Source of the DNA: Comamonadaceae bacterium
GTDB lineage: Bacteria > Pseudomonadota > Gammaproteobacteria > Burkholderiales > Burkholderiaceae_C
Direction: 5' to 3'
DNA: 39,147 nucleotides
NCBI GenBank assembly: GCA_947449895.1
Contig: CANFSO010000011.1
Span: 1-39,147 of the forward strand
Both the position numbers and the translations under genes were made by a program. The notes beneath the pieces were generated by a model that was not told where the DNA came from, made no database searches, and saw nothing but the letters and a program-made list of their open reading frames with translations. Shown here in pieces: positions 28,583-37,269 of this stretch. How positions within the stretch are numbered: position 1 is the stretch's first letter; the number at the start of each line of letters is the position of its first letter.

Positions 28583-29311
28583 ATGCCACGTAAAGCGAAA
28601 ATTGAATCCGTCGCCGATGCTGATGCGGCCGCTGGTGGCGTTGCGGCAGTGGACCGAGCACTGTCTCTCTTGGCCGCGTTCAAATCGGATGATGTGTCCT
28701 TGAGCTTGAGCGATCTGGCGCTGCGGTCGCAGCTTTATAAAAGCACCGTGCTTCGGTTGTTAGCATCTTTGGTGCACGCCCATTTGATTCAGCAACTTGA
28801 CGATGGCCGCTATGCGCTGGGTGTGCAGGTTGCTCGATTGCATAGTGTCTATGCCGCTTCTTTTTCGATGGAGCGAGTCGTCGTACCCGTTTTGCGCCAG
28901 TTGGTCACGGCCACCGGAGAAAGCGCCGCCTACCATGTCCGACAGGGCGAGGCCCGTTTGTGCTTGTACCGGGTTGACTCGCCTCAACCGATTCGTGACC
29001 ATATTCAGGCCGGTGACCTGTTGCCATTCGATCGTGGAACAGGTGCCCGTGTTTTGACTGCGTTTGATCCGGATCGAGAGGCAAGTATTGCCCCCCAAGA
29101 AAGGCCACTGTATGCTGAGATTCGGGCGCAGGGCTATTGCACAGTAGTCGGTGACCGGCTGGCTGAGGTGGCTGGCATTTCTGCCCCGGTTTTTAAGACT
29201 GGGGGGGCGTTGGCTGGCGCGCTAACGTTGACCATGCCCAGCAACCGCTACCAACTAAGTCACGTGCAAATAGTGCTTGAAATGGCAAAAATACTCAGTG
29301 CCAGACTATGA
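28583..29311 (+). CDS. IclR-family transcriptional regulator
   Basis: AVDRALSLLAAFKSDDVSLSLSDLALRSQLYKSTVLRLLASLVHAHLIQQLDDGRYALG, followed by an IclR effector domain. Confidence 0.92.
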   Translation: MPRKAKIESVADADAAAGGVAAVDRALSLLAAFKSDDVSLSLSDLALRSQLYKSTVLRLLASLVHAHLIQQLDDGRYALGVQVARLHSVYAASFSMERVVVPVLRQLVTATGESAAYHVRQGEARLCLYRVDSPQPIRDHIQAGDLLPFDRGTGARVLTAFDPDREASIAPQERPLYAEIRAQGYCTVVGDRLAEVAGISAPVFKTGGALAGALTLTMPSNRYQLSHVQIVLEMAKILSARL

Positions 29312-29352
29312 GTGATGGCGAACTTGCCTAGACAGCAACAACGTCCGGTTCG

Positions 29353-29910
29353 CTAACGCGGCAACATGGCTTTGAGTACGCCATCTTTGAGCACCACGTG
29401 ATGGTAGATAGCGGCGGCGGCGTGAAAGCCGGCGAGCCAGAGTATGGCGTCGCCCAAAAGTTGATGCAAATCCCCCCAGTCAGTCAATGCGGATATGCCA
29501 GACGCGTTAACCAGCGGTATCTGCTCAATCTGCAACCCGCCGAGTAATGTGAGCGGAATGCCCTCGCTAGCCAAGGCCAACCATGCGGTGAGCGGCAGCA
29601 CGAGCAGAAGTACCCACAAAGCCCTGTGCACCAATTTGCCCGTGATCTGCATCCAAGGCGACATCAGAGGCTGTGGCGTGCCTGATCGCAGCGCTGCCCA
29701 AATAAGTCGCAACACGGTCAAGACCAAGACAAACACACCCAAGGTCTCATGCCAAACGATGTCGATGCGGGTCGCTGGATCGACACCTTGCTTGATGAGG
29801 CGACCAAAGTGTTCTGGACCCAAGATGAAAGCCGCGAGGACGAGCATGGCCGTGACCCAATGAAAAACTTGGCTGACGAAATCGTAATGAGTTTGTTGCT
29901 GATGATCCAT
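29353..29910 (-). CDS. Cytochrome b/b561 family protein
   Basis: FVSQVFHWVTAMLVLAAFILGP, TRIDIVWHETLGVFVLVLTVLRLIW, GDLHQLLGDAILWLAGFHAAAAIYHHVVLKDGVLKAMLP. Start trimmed to MDHQQQTHYD. Confidence 0.9.
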   Translation of the reverse strand: MDHQQQTHYDFVSQVFHWVTAMLVLAAFILGPEHFGRLIKQGVDPATRIDIVWHETLGVFVLVLTVLRLIWAALRSGTPQPLMSPWMQITGKLVHRALWVLLLVLPLTAWLALASEGIPLTLLGGLQIEQIPLVNASGISALTDWGDLHQLLGDAILWLAGFHAAAAIYHHVVLKDGVLKAMLPR

Positions 29911-30001
29911 AAATTTGACATTAGCGATTGATGCTGACGCGCGATTCGATTGTGTGATCCGAATCTGAACCGGGAATGACAGCATGGCTGCATAAGCGCA
30001 G

Positions 30002-30020
30002 AAACGTTGTGTGAACGTTT
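30002..30020. repeat. Inverted repeat AAACGTT-GTGTG-AACGTTT
   Basis: Perfect 7-bp arms, 5-bp spacer, in the b561/RND divergent intergenic region. Confidence 0.4.
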
Positions 30021-30204
30021 TGTAAAGTCCAAGTGCTGTACGTGAAAACCCCGGCATGCTTGTTCAATACATTCATTAACATTCGGGACCAATTGTAAAA
30101 AAGTGCAGAAGAATTGTTTTTTTTTGCGAAGTGAATGCTTCAACTGATTTTTAAGTTGTTGCATTTGTTGTCAGACCCAGCCAAGTACCCGGAGCAATTT
30201 CTTC

Positions 30205-33200
30205 ATGTCGATGGTTCAATTGGCGCTTCGGCGTCCGTACACATTCATTGTGATGGCGATGTTGATCGTCTTGGGTACGCCCTTTGCCTTGTTGAACATG
30301 GCGACGGATATTTTTCCGGAAATAAATATTCCGGTGATCAGCGTCATCTGGAACTACAACGGACTACCTGCCCAAGAAATGGGGCAGCGCGTCGCAGGCC
30401 AGACTGAACGCGGCCTGACCACCGTCGTCAGCGATATCGAGCACATCGAATCCACGTCCCTGTATGGTGTCAGTGTCATCAAGGTGTTTTTTCAGCCGGG
30501 TGTCAACATCCAGACGGCTATCGCCCAGGTGGTGGCATCTGTGCAGACTCAAGTGCGGCAACTGCCCCCAGGCATCACGCCGCCGCTGGTGATTAAATAC
30601 TCAGCCTCCAGCATTCCGGTCATGCAATTGGCGTTGTCGAGCCCGACATTGGCTGAAAATGCGCTGTTCGACGTGGCTGTCAACGGCTTGCGCCCGCAAC
30701 TCATCACCGTGCCCGGTGTGGCGTCGCCTTTTCCGTATGGCGGCAAGGTTCGAGTGATCTCTGTCGATCTGGACATCCAGGCGCTACAAGCGCGTGGGCT
30801 CTCGCCGGCAGACGTGGTAAACGCGGTCAATACGCAAAATTTAATTCTGCCTTCGGGGACCGTCAAGCTGGGCGAAACCGAATATGCAGTCCGCATGAAT
30901 GGTTCTCCAGATGTGTTGTCTGAACTCAACGACTTGCCGGTCAGAACCTTGAACAATGCGACCACGTATTTGCGTGAAGTGGCTTACGTCCGTGATGGAT
31001 TCCAGCCGCAGACGAATGTGGTTCGCCAAGATGGACTTCGTGGCGTGCTTGTTTCGGTGTTGAAAAATGGCGGCGCCTCCACGCTGGACATCGTCGCCAA
31101 CGTCAAAGCATTGCTGCCTAAAGCGGTTCAGACCTTGCCGGCTGACGTCAAGGTCACGCCCTTGTTCGACCAGTCCGTGTTTGTCAAGGCGGCGGTTTTG
31201 GGGGTGGTTACCGAGGCCTTGATCGCTGCTGGCCTAACCGCTTTGATGGTGCTGCTGTTCTTGGGCAATTGGCGCAGCACAGTCATCATTGCCTTGACCA
31301 TTCCCTTGTCCATCCTTGCGTCTATTTTGGTGCTGTTTGCGCTGGGCGAAACACTGAACCTGATGACCCTGGGTGGACTGGCCTTGTCGGTTGGTATTTT
31401 GGTTGACCAAGCCATCGTGACGATTGAAAACATCGAGCGGCACTTGCACATGGGCAAGGAGTTGAACCAAGCGATTGAGGTCGGTGCTGGCGAAATTGGT
31501 CCTGCCGCGTTTGTCGCCACGCTGTGTATTTGCATTGTGTTTGTGCCGATGTTTTTCCTCTCTGGTGTGGCGCGCTTTCTGTTTGTGCCTTTGGCCGAAG
31601 CCGTTGTTTTCGCCATGATTGCGTCCTACATTTTGTCGAGAACTTTGGTGCCGACCTTGGTGATGTTGATGATGGGCGGTGTGCATGAAGCCGCCAAGGC
31701 GGACACCAATCCGGGTATTTTGCAGCGGGTTTACAGAAGTTTTGACGCACAGTTTGAGCATGTGCGTCGGGCCTACACGCTGGCTTTGTCGGCTGCACTG
31801 TCACATCGTGGGCGCTTTATCTCATTGTTTCTAGGGTTTTGTCTGCTTTCATGTTTGCTTTACCCCTTGCTTGGTCGAGATTTTTTCCCAAGTGTCGATG
31901 CGGGTCAAATGCGCCTGCACATGCGGGCACCAACGGGTACGCGGATTGAAGAAACCGCGCGGATAGCTGACGCTGTTGAATCCGCTATTCGCGAGTTGGT
32001 GCCTTCTGACCAGCTCGAAACCATTCTGGATAACGTTGGCCTGCCCAACAGCGGTATCAATCTGTCCTACAGCAACGCCGGCACCATCGGCACCATGGAC
32101 GCTGAGATTTTGATGTCCTTGAAAGAAGGGCACAAGCCAACGGAAGGCTTTGTCAGCTTGCTGCGGACCGAATTGCCCAAGCGCTTTCCCAGCATTGAAT
32201 TTTTCTTTCAACCGGCCGATATTTCAACTCAAATTTTGAACTTTGGATTGCCTGCGGCGATTGATGTGCAGTTCACCGGCAATGACCTAGAAGGCAATGC
32301 CGCCAGAGCTGCTGAACTGACCGCGGCGATCCGCAAAATTCCGGGTGCGGTCGATGCGCATATTCATCAACGTCTTGATGGCCCGGTAGTTTATTTGAAG
32401 ATGGACAGAACCCGATTGCAGCACTTTGGGCTGGGCGCTACGAACGTCGGCCAAAACGTGTTGATTGCCTTGTCGGGCAGCTCTCAGACAGCACCGGCGT
32501 TCTGGCTGAACCCTAAAAACGGCGTGGTTTACAACGTCGTGGTTCAGTCGCCTCAATACAAGGTTGACTCGATTGATTCGCTGCTGAGTCTGCCAATCGG
32601 TCCGGCGCCCAATGCCAACAGTGGCGTCAACGGGGCGACCGTGTCGAACACCACGAATCAATTGCTTGGCAACTTGGTGGAAGCTAAAACTGGGCGCCAG
32701 TTGCCCATCGTGTCACGCTATAACTTGCAGCCCGCCATTGATGTGTATGTCGGCGTGCAAGGCACAGACTTGGCCAATGTCGCAGGCCAGATTAAAAAAT
32801 TGGTGGATGAGATTTCACCCAAACTGGCGCGGGGCAACCAAGTTGTTATTCGGGGTCAGGTCGAGACCATGCGCTCGTCTTTCATCGGTCTTGGCTTGGG
32901 CCTGGCGATGGCCATTGTGTTGGTGTATTTGCTGATTGTGGTGACCTTTCAGTCTTGGATTGACGCAGCCATCATCATCACCGCCTTGCCCGCTGCCTTG
33001 GCCGGCATCGCTTGGATCTTGTTCATCACCGGCACCACGCTCAGCGTGCCCGCCTTGACTGGCGCCATCATGACGATGGGCGTGGCCACTGCCAACAGTA
33101 TTTTGGTGATTGCCTTTGCCCGCCAACGACGAGAAGACGGCATCACGCCTTTGTCTTGTGCTTTGGAGGCTGGCGCCACCCGAATCCGGCCGGTGCTGAT

Positions 33201-33432
33201 GACCGCGCTGGCGATGATCATTGGCATGATCCCCATGGCTTTGGGCTTGGGGGAAGGCGCTGAGCAAAATGCGCCTTTGGGTCGTGCGGTAATTGGTGGT
33301 TTGTTGTTTGCCACTGTGTCTACGCTGTTTTTTGTACCCGTTATTTACGCCGAAGTGCATCAGCGCCTGTCGCATCGCAAGCAGCGACAACAGGCCGCAC
33401 GTGAACTTCGTATTTCGTCCCAGGAGCTTTGA
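30205..33432 (+). CDS. RND efflux transporter permease subunit (AcrB/HAE1 type)
   Basis: 1075 aa; RPYTFIVMAMLIVLGTPFALLNMATDIFPEINIPVISVIWNYNGL, GGLALSVGILVDQAIVTIENIERHL, ATRIRPVLMTALAMIIGMIPMALGLGEGAEQNAPLGRAVIGGLL. Confidence 0.95.
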   Translation: MSMVQLALRRPYTFIVMAMLIVLGTPFALLNMATDIFPEINIPVISVIWNYNGLPAQEMGQRVAGQTERGLTTVVSDIEHIESTSLYGVSVIKVFFQPGVNIQTAIAQVVASVQTQVRQLPPGITPPLVIKYSASSIPVMQLALSSPTLAENALFDVAVNGLRPQLITVPGVASPFPYGGKVRVISVDLDIQALQARGLSPADVVNAVNTQNLILPSGTVKLGETEYAVRMNGSPDVLSELNDLPVRTLNNATTYLREVAYVRDGFQPQTNVVRQDGLRGVLVSVLKNGGASTLDIVANVKALLPKAVQTLPADVKVTPLFDQSVFVKAAVLGVVTEALIAAGLTALMVLLFLGNWRSTVIIALTIPLSILASILVLFALGETLNLMTLGGLALSVGILVDQAIVTIENIERHLHMGKELNQAIEVGAGEIGPAAFVATLCICIVFVPMFFLSGVARFLFVPLAEAVVFAMIASYILSRTLVPTLVMLMMGGVHEAAKADTNPGILQRVYRSFDAQFEHVRRAYTLALSAALSHRGRFISLFLGFCLLSCLLYPLLGRDFFPSVDAGQMRLHMRAPTGTRIEETARIADAVESAIRELVPSDQLETILDNVGLPNSGINLSYSNAGTIGTMDAEILMSLKEGHKPTEGFVSLLRTELPKRFPSIEFFFQPADISTQILNFGLPAAIDVQFTGNDLEGNAARAAELTAAIRKIPGAVDAHIHQRLDGPVVYLKMDRTRLQHFGLGATNVGQNVLIALSGSSQTAPAFWLNPKNGVVYNVVVQSPQYKVDSIDSLLSLPIGPAPNANSGVNGATVSNTTNQLLGNLVEAKTGRQLPIVSRYNLQPAIDVYVGVQGTDLANVAGQIKKLVDEISPKLARGNQVVIRGQVETMRSSFIGLGLGLAMAIVLVYLLIVVTFQSWIDAAIIITALPAALAGIAWILFITGTTLSVPALTGAIMTMGVATANSILVIAFARQRREDGITPLSCALEAGATRIRPVLMTALAMIIGMIPMALGLGEGAEQNAPLGRAVIGGLLFATVSTLFFVPVIYAEVHQRLSHRKQRQQAARELRISSQEL

Positions 33433-33435
33433 TTC

Positions 33436-34722
33436 ATGTCTGAAGAGCGTCATTCCCAAATGGCTGTCCATCCTTTGCAGGTTGAGGACGCCGGCGAATT
33501 GTTGAAGCGAGGCGCGGTCGTGCGCCGAACCAAAATAGTGGTGGCTGTTGTGCTGGTGCTGCTGGGTCTGGGTGCTGCCCGCACCGTGGTCAGCCGCATG
33601 CAAAATACAAAAGAGCTGGAGGCGGGCGTGGTTGAGCGAGGTCGCAACTACGTCAAGACCACGGTGGCCAAGTCGAGTGAAGCGGGCCAAACCATTGCCC
33701 TGCCGGGAACGCTCCAAGGCTACACACAGTCGCCGATTTATGCGCGGGCTGGCGGTTATGTCAAGCATTGGACCAAAGACATTGGTGCCAGGGTGACCCG
33801 TGGTGAGCTATTGGCTGAAATTGAGACGCCTGAAACCGACCAGCAACTTTCGCAAGCTGTGGCCGCTCGGCAGCAGGCTCAATCCAGCCTTGATTTAGCC
33901 AAAAGCACGGCTGCGCGTTGGGATGCGTTGCGCAAAAAAGATGTGGTCTCGCAGCAGGAGCTTGAAGAAAAGCGCAGCGCCAGCGACCAGGCGGTGTCTA
34001 ACCTGGCCGCTGCCGAGGCGAATGTGCAGCGACTGAGTCAGCTGCAAGGATTCAAAAAATTACTGGCCCCGACCGACGGCGTGATCACACGGCGCAACGT
34101 GGACACCGGCGACCTGATTGATGCTGGCGCCGGCGGTGGTTTGGCCCGGGCTTTGTTCATCGTGACGCAAACTGACCCTTTGCGCCTGTACATCAACGTG
34201 CCGCAAAGCTATGCACAACTGATCAAGGTCGGGCAAAGCGTGGTGGTGACCCAGGCGGAATTGAGCGGCAAAAAATTCGAGGGCAAAGTGGCCCGAACGG
34301 GTGCCTCGATTGACACCCAGTCACGCACGCTCCAAGTGGAAGTCTCGCTTGCCAACAAAGAGGGTATTTTGCTGCCGGGTGCCTTTGTACAAGTCGAAAT
34401 CCCGTTGGCGCTGAATCGCAGTTTGTCCATTCCCAACAACGCACTGATTATTCGTGGCGAAGGCACGATGGTGGCCGTGGTGGATGACAAAAATCATGTG
34501 AATATCAAACCAGTGCAACTGGGGCGTAACTACGGTGTGAAAGTTGAAGTGATGGGCGGTCTGGAAAGCGGCGAACGCTTGGTGCTGAATCCGCCCGATT
34601 CATTGAACACGGGTGCTGAAGTTAGCTTTGTCGCAGCCGAGGATGACAAAGTGGCCAAGCCAGACAAAGCCGACAAGAGCACTGGCGACGCCCGTACAAG
34701 CAAAGCGTCTGCGAAACCGTGA
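33436..34722 (+). CDS. RND efflux periplasmic adaptor (membrane fusion protein)
   Basis: N-terminal TM, ALPGTLQGYTQSPIYARAGGYVKHWTKDIGARVTRGELLAEIETPE, coiled-coil hairpin, APTDGVITRRNVDTGDLI. Confidence 0.94.
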   Translation: MSEERHSQMAVHPLQVEDAGELLKRGAVVRRTKIVVAVVLVLLGLGAARTVVSRMQNTKELEAGVVERGRNYVKTTVAKSSEAGQTIALPGTLQGYTQSPIYARAGGYVKHWTKDIGARVTRGELLAEIETPETDQQLSQAVAARQQAQSSLDLAKSTAARWDALRKKDVVSQQELEEKRSASDQAVSNLAAAEANVQRLSQLQGFKKLLAPTDGVITRRNVDTGDLIDAGAGGGLARALFIVTQTDPLRLYINVPQSYAQLIKVGQSVVVTQAELSGKKFEGKVARTGASIDTQSRTLQVEVSLANKEGILLPGAFVQVEIPLALNRSLSIPNNALIIRGEGTMVAVVDDKNHVNIKPVQLGRNYGVKVEVMGGLESGERLVLNPPDSLNTGAEVSFVAAEDDKVAKPDKADKSTGDARTSKASAKP

Positions 34723-34736
34723 GCCGAGCGTAAATC

Positions 34737-36179
34737 ATGACGCTCAAATTTCTTTTCTGTGCCAGCGCGCTGTTGGCAGGCTGCACTACGGCGCCCATCT
34801 ATAACAAGCCTCAGGTAGACATGCCCGTGACTTGGCAAACCCAAGCACCTTGGCGCACGGGTGCACCCAACGACCAGGCCGCCAAAGGTCCGTGGTGGGA
34901 AAGATTCGAAGATGCACAGCTCAATGTCCTTGAGCAAAAGGCGATGCTGAACAACCAGACTTTGGCTGCGGCCAATGCCCGCTTGGCACAGGCCAGAGCG
35001 ACACTGGCATCAACTTCAGCCAGTCTGTTCCCGCAGGTCAACTTGGGAACCCGTGTCGCGAATCAGCGGATTTCGGCCAACCGGCCTTGGACCAAAAACA
35101 ATACAGCTAACTTTTCGACGATTCAAAATGACATCGTGCCGTCGCTCGCAGTGAGTTACGAAGTTGATTTGGCCGGTCGTGTGCAAAACTTGGTCGACGG
35201 TGCGACTGCGACTGCTGAGCAATCAGCTGCGGATTTAGAAAATACCAAATTGCTGTTGGCGGCTGATGTCGCGATCAATTATTTCAATCTGCGGGCTCTC
35301 GATGCTGATCTTGAGGTGCTGTCGCAATCCATTGGGTTGCAAAAAAAATTGCTGCTGATGGCTACAGACCGTCATGATTTGGGCGCCACATCGGGTCTCG
35401 AAATGGCGCAGCAACAAGCCCTGTTAGACACCACTTTGTCTCAGGTTTTTTTGCTCAAGCGTCAGCGTGCGGTGTTCGAGGATGCCATCGCCACCTTGAC
35501 CGGAACACCGGCCCCGCAATTTTCAATTGCGCCGCAATCAAGATTGGCGCCGCCGCCAGCCGTGCCTCTTGGCATTCCATCTGACGTTCTGGAGCGTCGT
35601 CCTGATGTGGCTTTGGCCGAGCGGGCCATGGCTGCTGCAAATGCCCAGATTGGCGTGGCTAACGCGGCTTTTTATCCCAGCGTGATTGTTGGGCCGAGCT
35701 TTGGCTTGGACAGCACGAGTCTGCCTAAACTGTTCAGCGCCCCGAGTATGGTTTGGTCACTGGGTGTGACGGCTACACAGGCGCTGTTTGACGGCGGCCG
35801 GATCAAGGCCAACCTTGATTTCAGTCGCTCCGGATACGACGTGACTGTGGCTAATTACCGCCGGGTCGTGCTCACGGCCATGCAGGAAGTACAAGACGGT
35901 ATCAGTGGCGTGGCGTCTTTGGATCTCGCCTACAACCAAACCTTGACGGCAGTCAAAAGCGCCACACGGGTGTTCAACATCGCTAGCGAACGTTATGAAG
36001 GCGGTATCGCCAATTACCTTGACGTCATCACCGCTCAGCAAACCTTGCTGAACAGCGAGCGACAGGCTTCACAAATTTTGGGGCAGAGGTTGGTCACGAC
36101 TGTTGTCCTGATCAAGGCGCTTGGTGGCGGTTGGCAAGCAGGCACGCAAGCGGTAATTTCCCAAGTGGACAACAAATAA
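34737..36179 (+). CDS. Efflux outer-membrane lipoprotein (NodT family)
   Basis: Lipobox LAGC, two OEP repeats, PLGIPSDVLERRPDVALAERAMAAANAQIGVANAAFYPSV. Confidence 0.94.
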   Translation: MTLKFLFCASALLAGCTTAPIYNKPQVDMPVTWQTQAPWRTGAPNDQAAKGPWWERFEDAQLNVLEQKAMLNNQTLAAANARLAQARATLASTSASLFPQVNLGTRVANQRISANRPWTKNNTANFSTIQNDIVPSLAVSYEVDLAGRVQNLVDGATATAEQSAADLENTKLLLAADVAINYFNLRALDADLEVLSQSIGLQKKLLLMATDRHDLGATSGLEMAQQQALLDTTLSQVFLLKRQRAVFEDAIATLTGTPAPQFSIAPQSRLAPPPAVPLGIPSDVLERRPDVALAERAMAAANAQIGVANAAFYPSVIVGPSFGLDSTSLPKLFSAPSMVWSLGVTATQALFDGGRIKANLDFSRSGYDVTVANYRRVVLTAMQEVQDGISGVASLDLAYNQTLTAVKSATRVFNIASERYEGGIANYLDVITAQQTLLNSERQASQILGQRLVTTVVLIKALGGGWQAGTQAVISQVDNK

Positions 36180-36219
36180 TCACTCAGCGGCTGGAAGGCT
36201 GGTCACGCTCTAGTGTTGT

Positions 36220-37269
36220 TCAGCGACGCAGCCCCAGTTTCTCCACCTGAACCACGGCTGTCTCGTATTCATTGCGCAGCGTTTCTTTGAAGTCTTTCGG
36301 TCCTAGGTACGCGACTTCAGCGCCTGAAGTTTCGGTTTCTTTGACAAAGTCCACGTCGGCGGCGAGCGTCCTAATCCCTTGATTCCATTTGGCGATGATG
36401 TTCGTTGGCAAGTCGGCGGGACCGGCAATGCCGCTCCATCCAATCAGAGTGAAGCTGTCAGAACCGGCCTGTTTCGAGGTCGGCGTATGGGGCAGGTGCT
36501 TGACACGGGTTGGGGTGCTGACGGCGAGGGCTTTCAGTTGCTTGCGTTCTAGTAGCGGCCCCATTTCTGCCAAGTATTGCGCTGCAAAGTCGGTCTTGCC
36601 GGTGATGACTGCGTCAAGCAGTGGTGCACCTCCTTGCAGTGTGACGCGACCGAGCTGGCGCGGATCGATCCCGCTGGAACCGAATAACAGTGAAACAGCA
36701 ATGCTACCCACGCCACCTGGGCCGGAGGTACCGTACTTATAGCTGGCCGGTTCCTTGCGAACGTCGTCCAACATTTGCTGCAACGTTGTCCAACGCGAAT
36801 CGCCTTTCACAACAAAAACCAGCGGACTCACGCTGGTTCGTGCGACCAGTGTCGGCTCGTCCCATTTGTACGGTAACTGGCTGTCAATCGCTGGATTTTG
36901 TGTGGCCTGACCCGTCGCGTTCATCATCATGGTGTAGCCGTCCTTGGGCGAGGCCAGCACATGCAAGGTGCCGATGGTACCGCCGCCGCCAAGCATATTG
37001 ACGACGGTGACGGGCTGTCCCCACAGGCGGGTCAGGTGTTTGGCCAAGATACGGGCGTTGATGTCCGTGACGCCGTCAACCGGAAAGGGCACGATCAGCT
37101 TGATTTCTTTCTGCGGGTAATCGGCTGCTGTGTCGACAGTGCTGCAGGCGGGAAGTGCGGCGAAGGTCACCGCCGCTGCCAGCCAAGTGAGTCCGCTGCG
37201 CCGGATGCTAATGCTGGGCTTGTTGGGCATGCGGATTTTCTTGTTCAGTTGTGAGGGTGTTTTTGTCAT
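36220..37269 (-). CDS. TctC/Bug-type substrate-binding protein, predicted lipoprotein
   Basis: YPQKEIKLIVPFPVDGVTDINARILAKHLTRLWGQPVTVVNMLGGGGTIGT with N-terminal LTWLAAAVTFAALPAC-STVD (lipobox LPAC). ATGA overlap with the upstream tctC. Confidence 0.88.
   Translation of the reverse strand: MTKTPSQLNKKIRMPNKPSISIRRSGLTWLAAAVTFAALPACSTVDTAADYPQKEIKLIVPFPVDGVTDINARILAKHLTRLWGQPVTVVNMLGGGGTIGTLHVLASPKDGYTMMMNATGQATQNPAIDSQLPYKWDEPTLVARTSVSPLVFVVKGDSRWTTLQQMLDDVRKEPASYKYGTSGPGGVGSIAVSLLFGSSGIDPRQLGRVTLQGGAPLLDAVITGKTDFAAQYLAEMGPLLERKQLKALAVSTPTRVKHLPHTPTSKQAGSDSFTLIGWSGIAGPADLPTNIIAKWNQGIRTLAADVDFVKETETSGAEVAYLGPKDFKETLRNEYETAVVQVEKLGLRR

Noticed and set aside
30117-30128. T-rich run before the RND operon as an intrinsic terminator
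   Set aside because: No convincing GC-rich stem directly upstream.
31234-31761. 175-aa minus-strand ORF inside the RND permease gene
   Set aside because: Shadow ORF; no domain signature, fully within the permease coding sequence.
32815-33768. 317-aa minus-strand ORF opposite the RND permease/adaptor
   Set aside because: Low-complexity His/Gln/Arg-rich translation with no recognisable motif; antisense shadow of well-supported genes on the plus strand.
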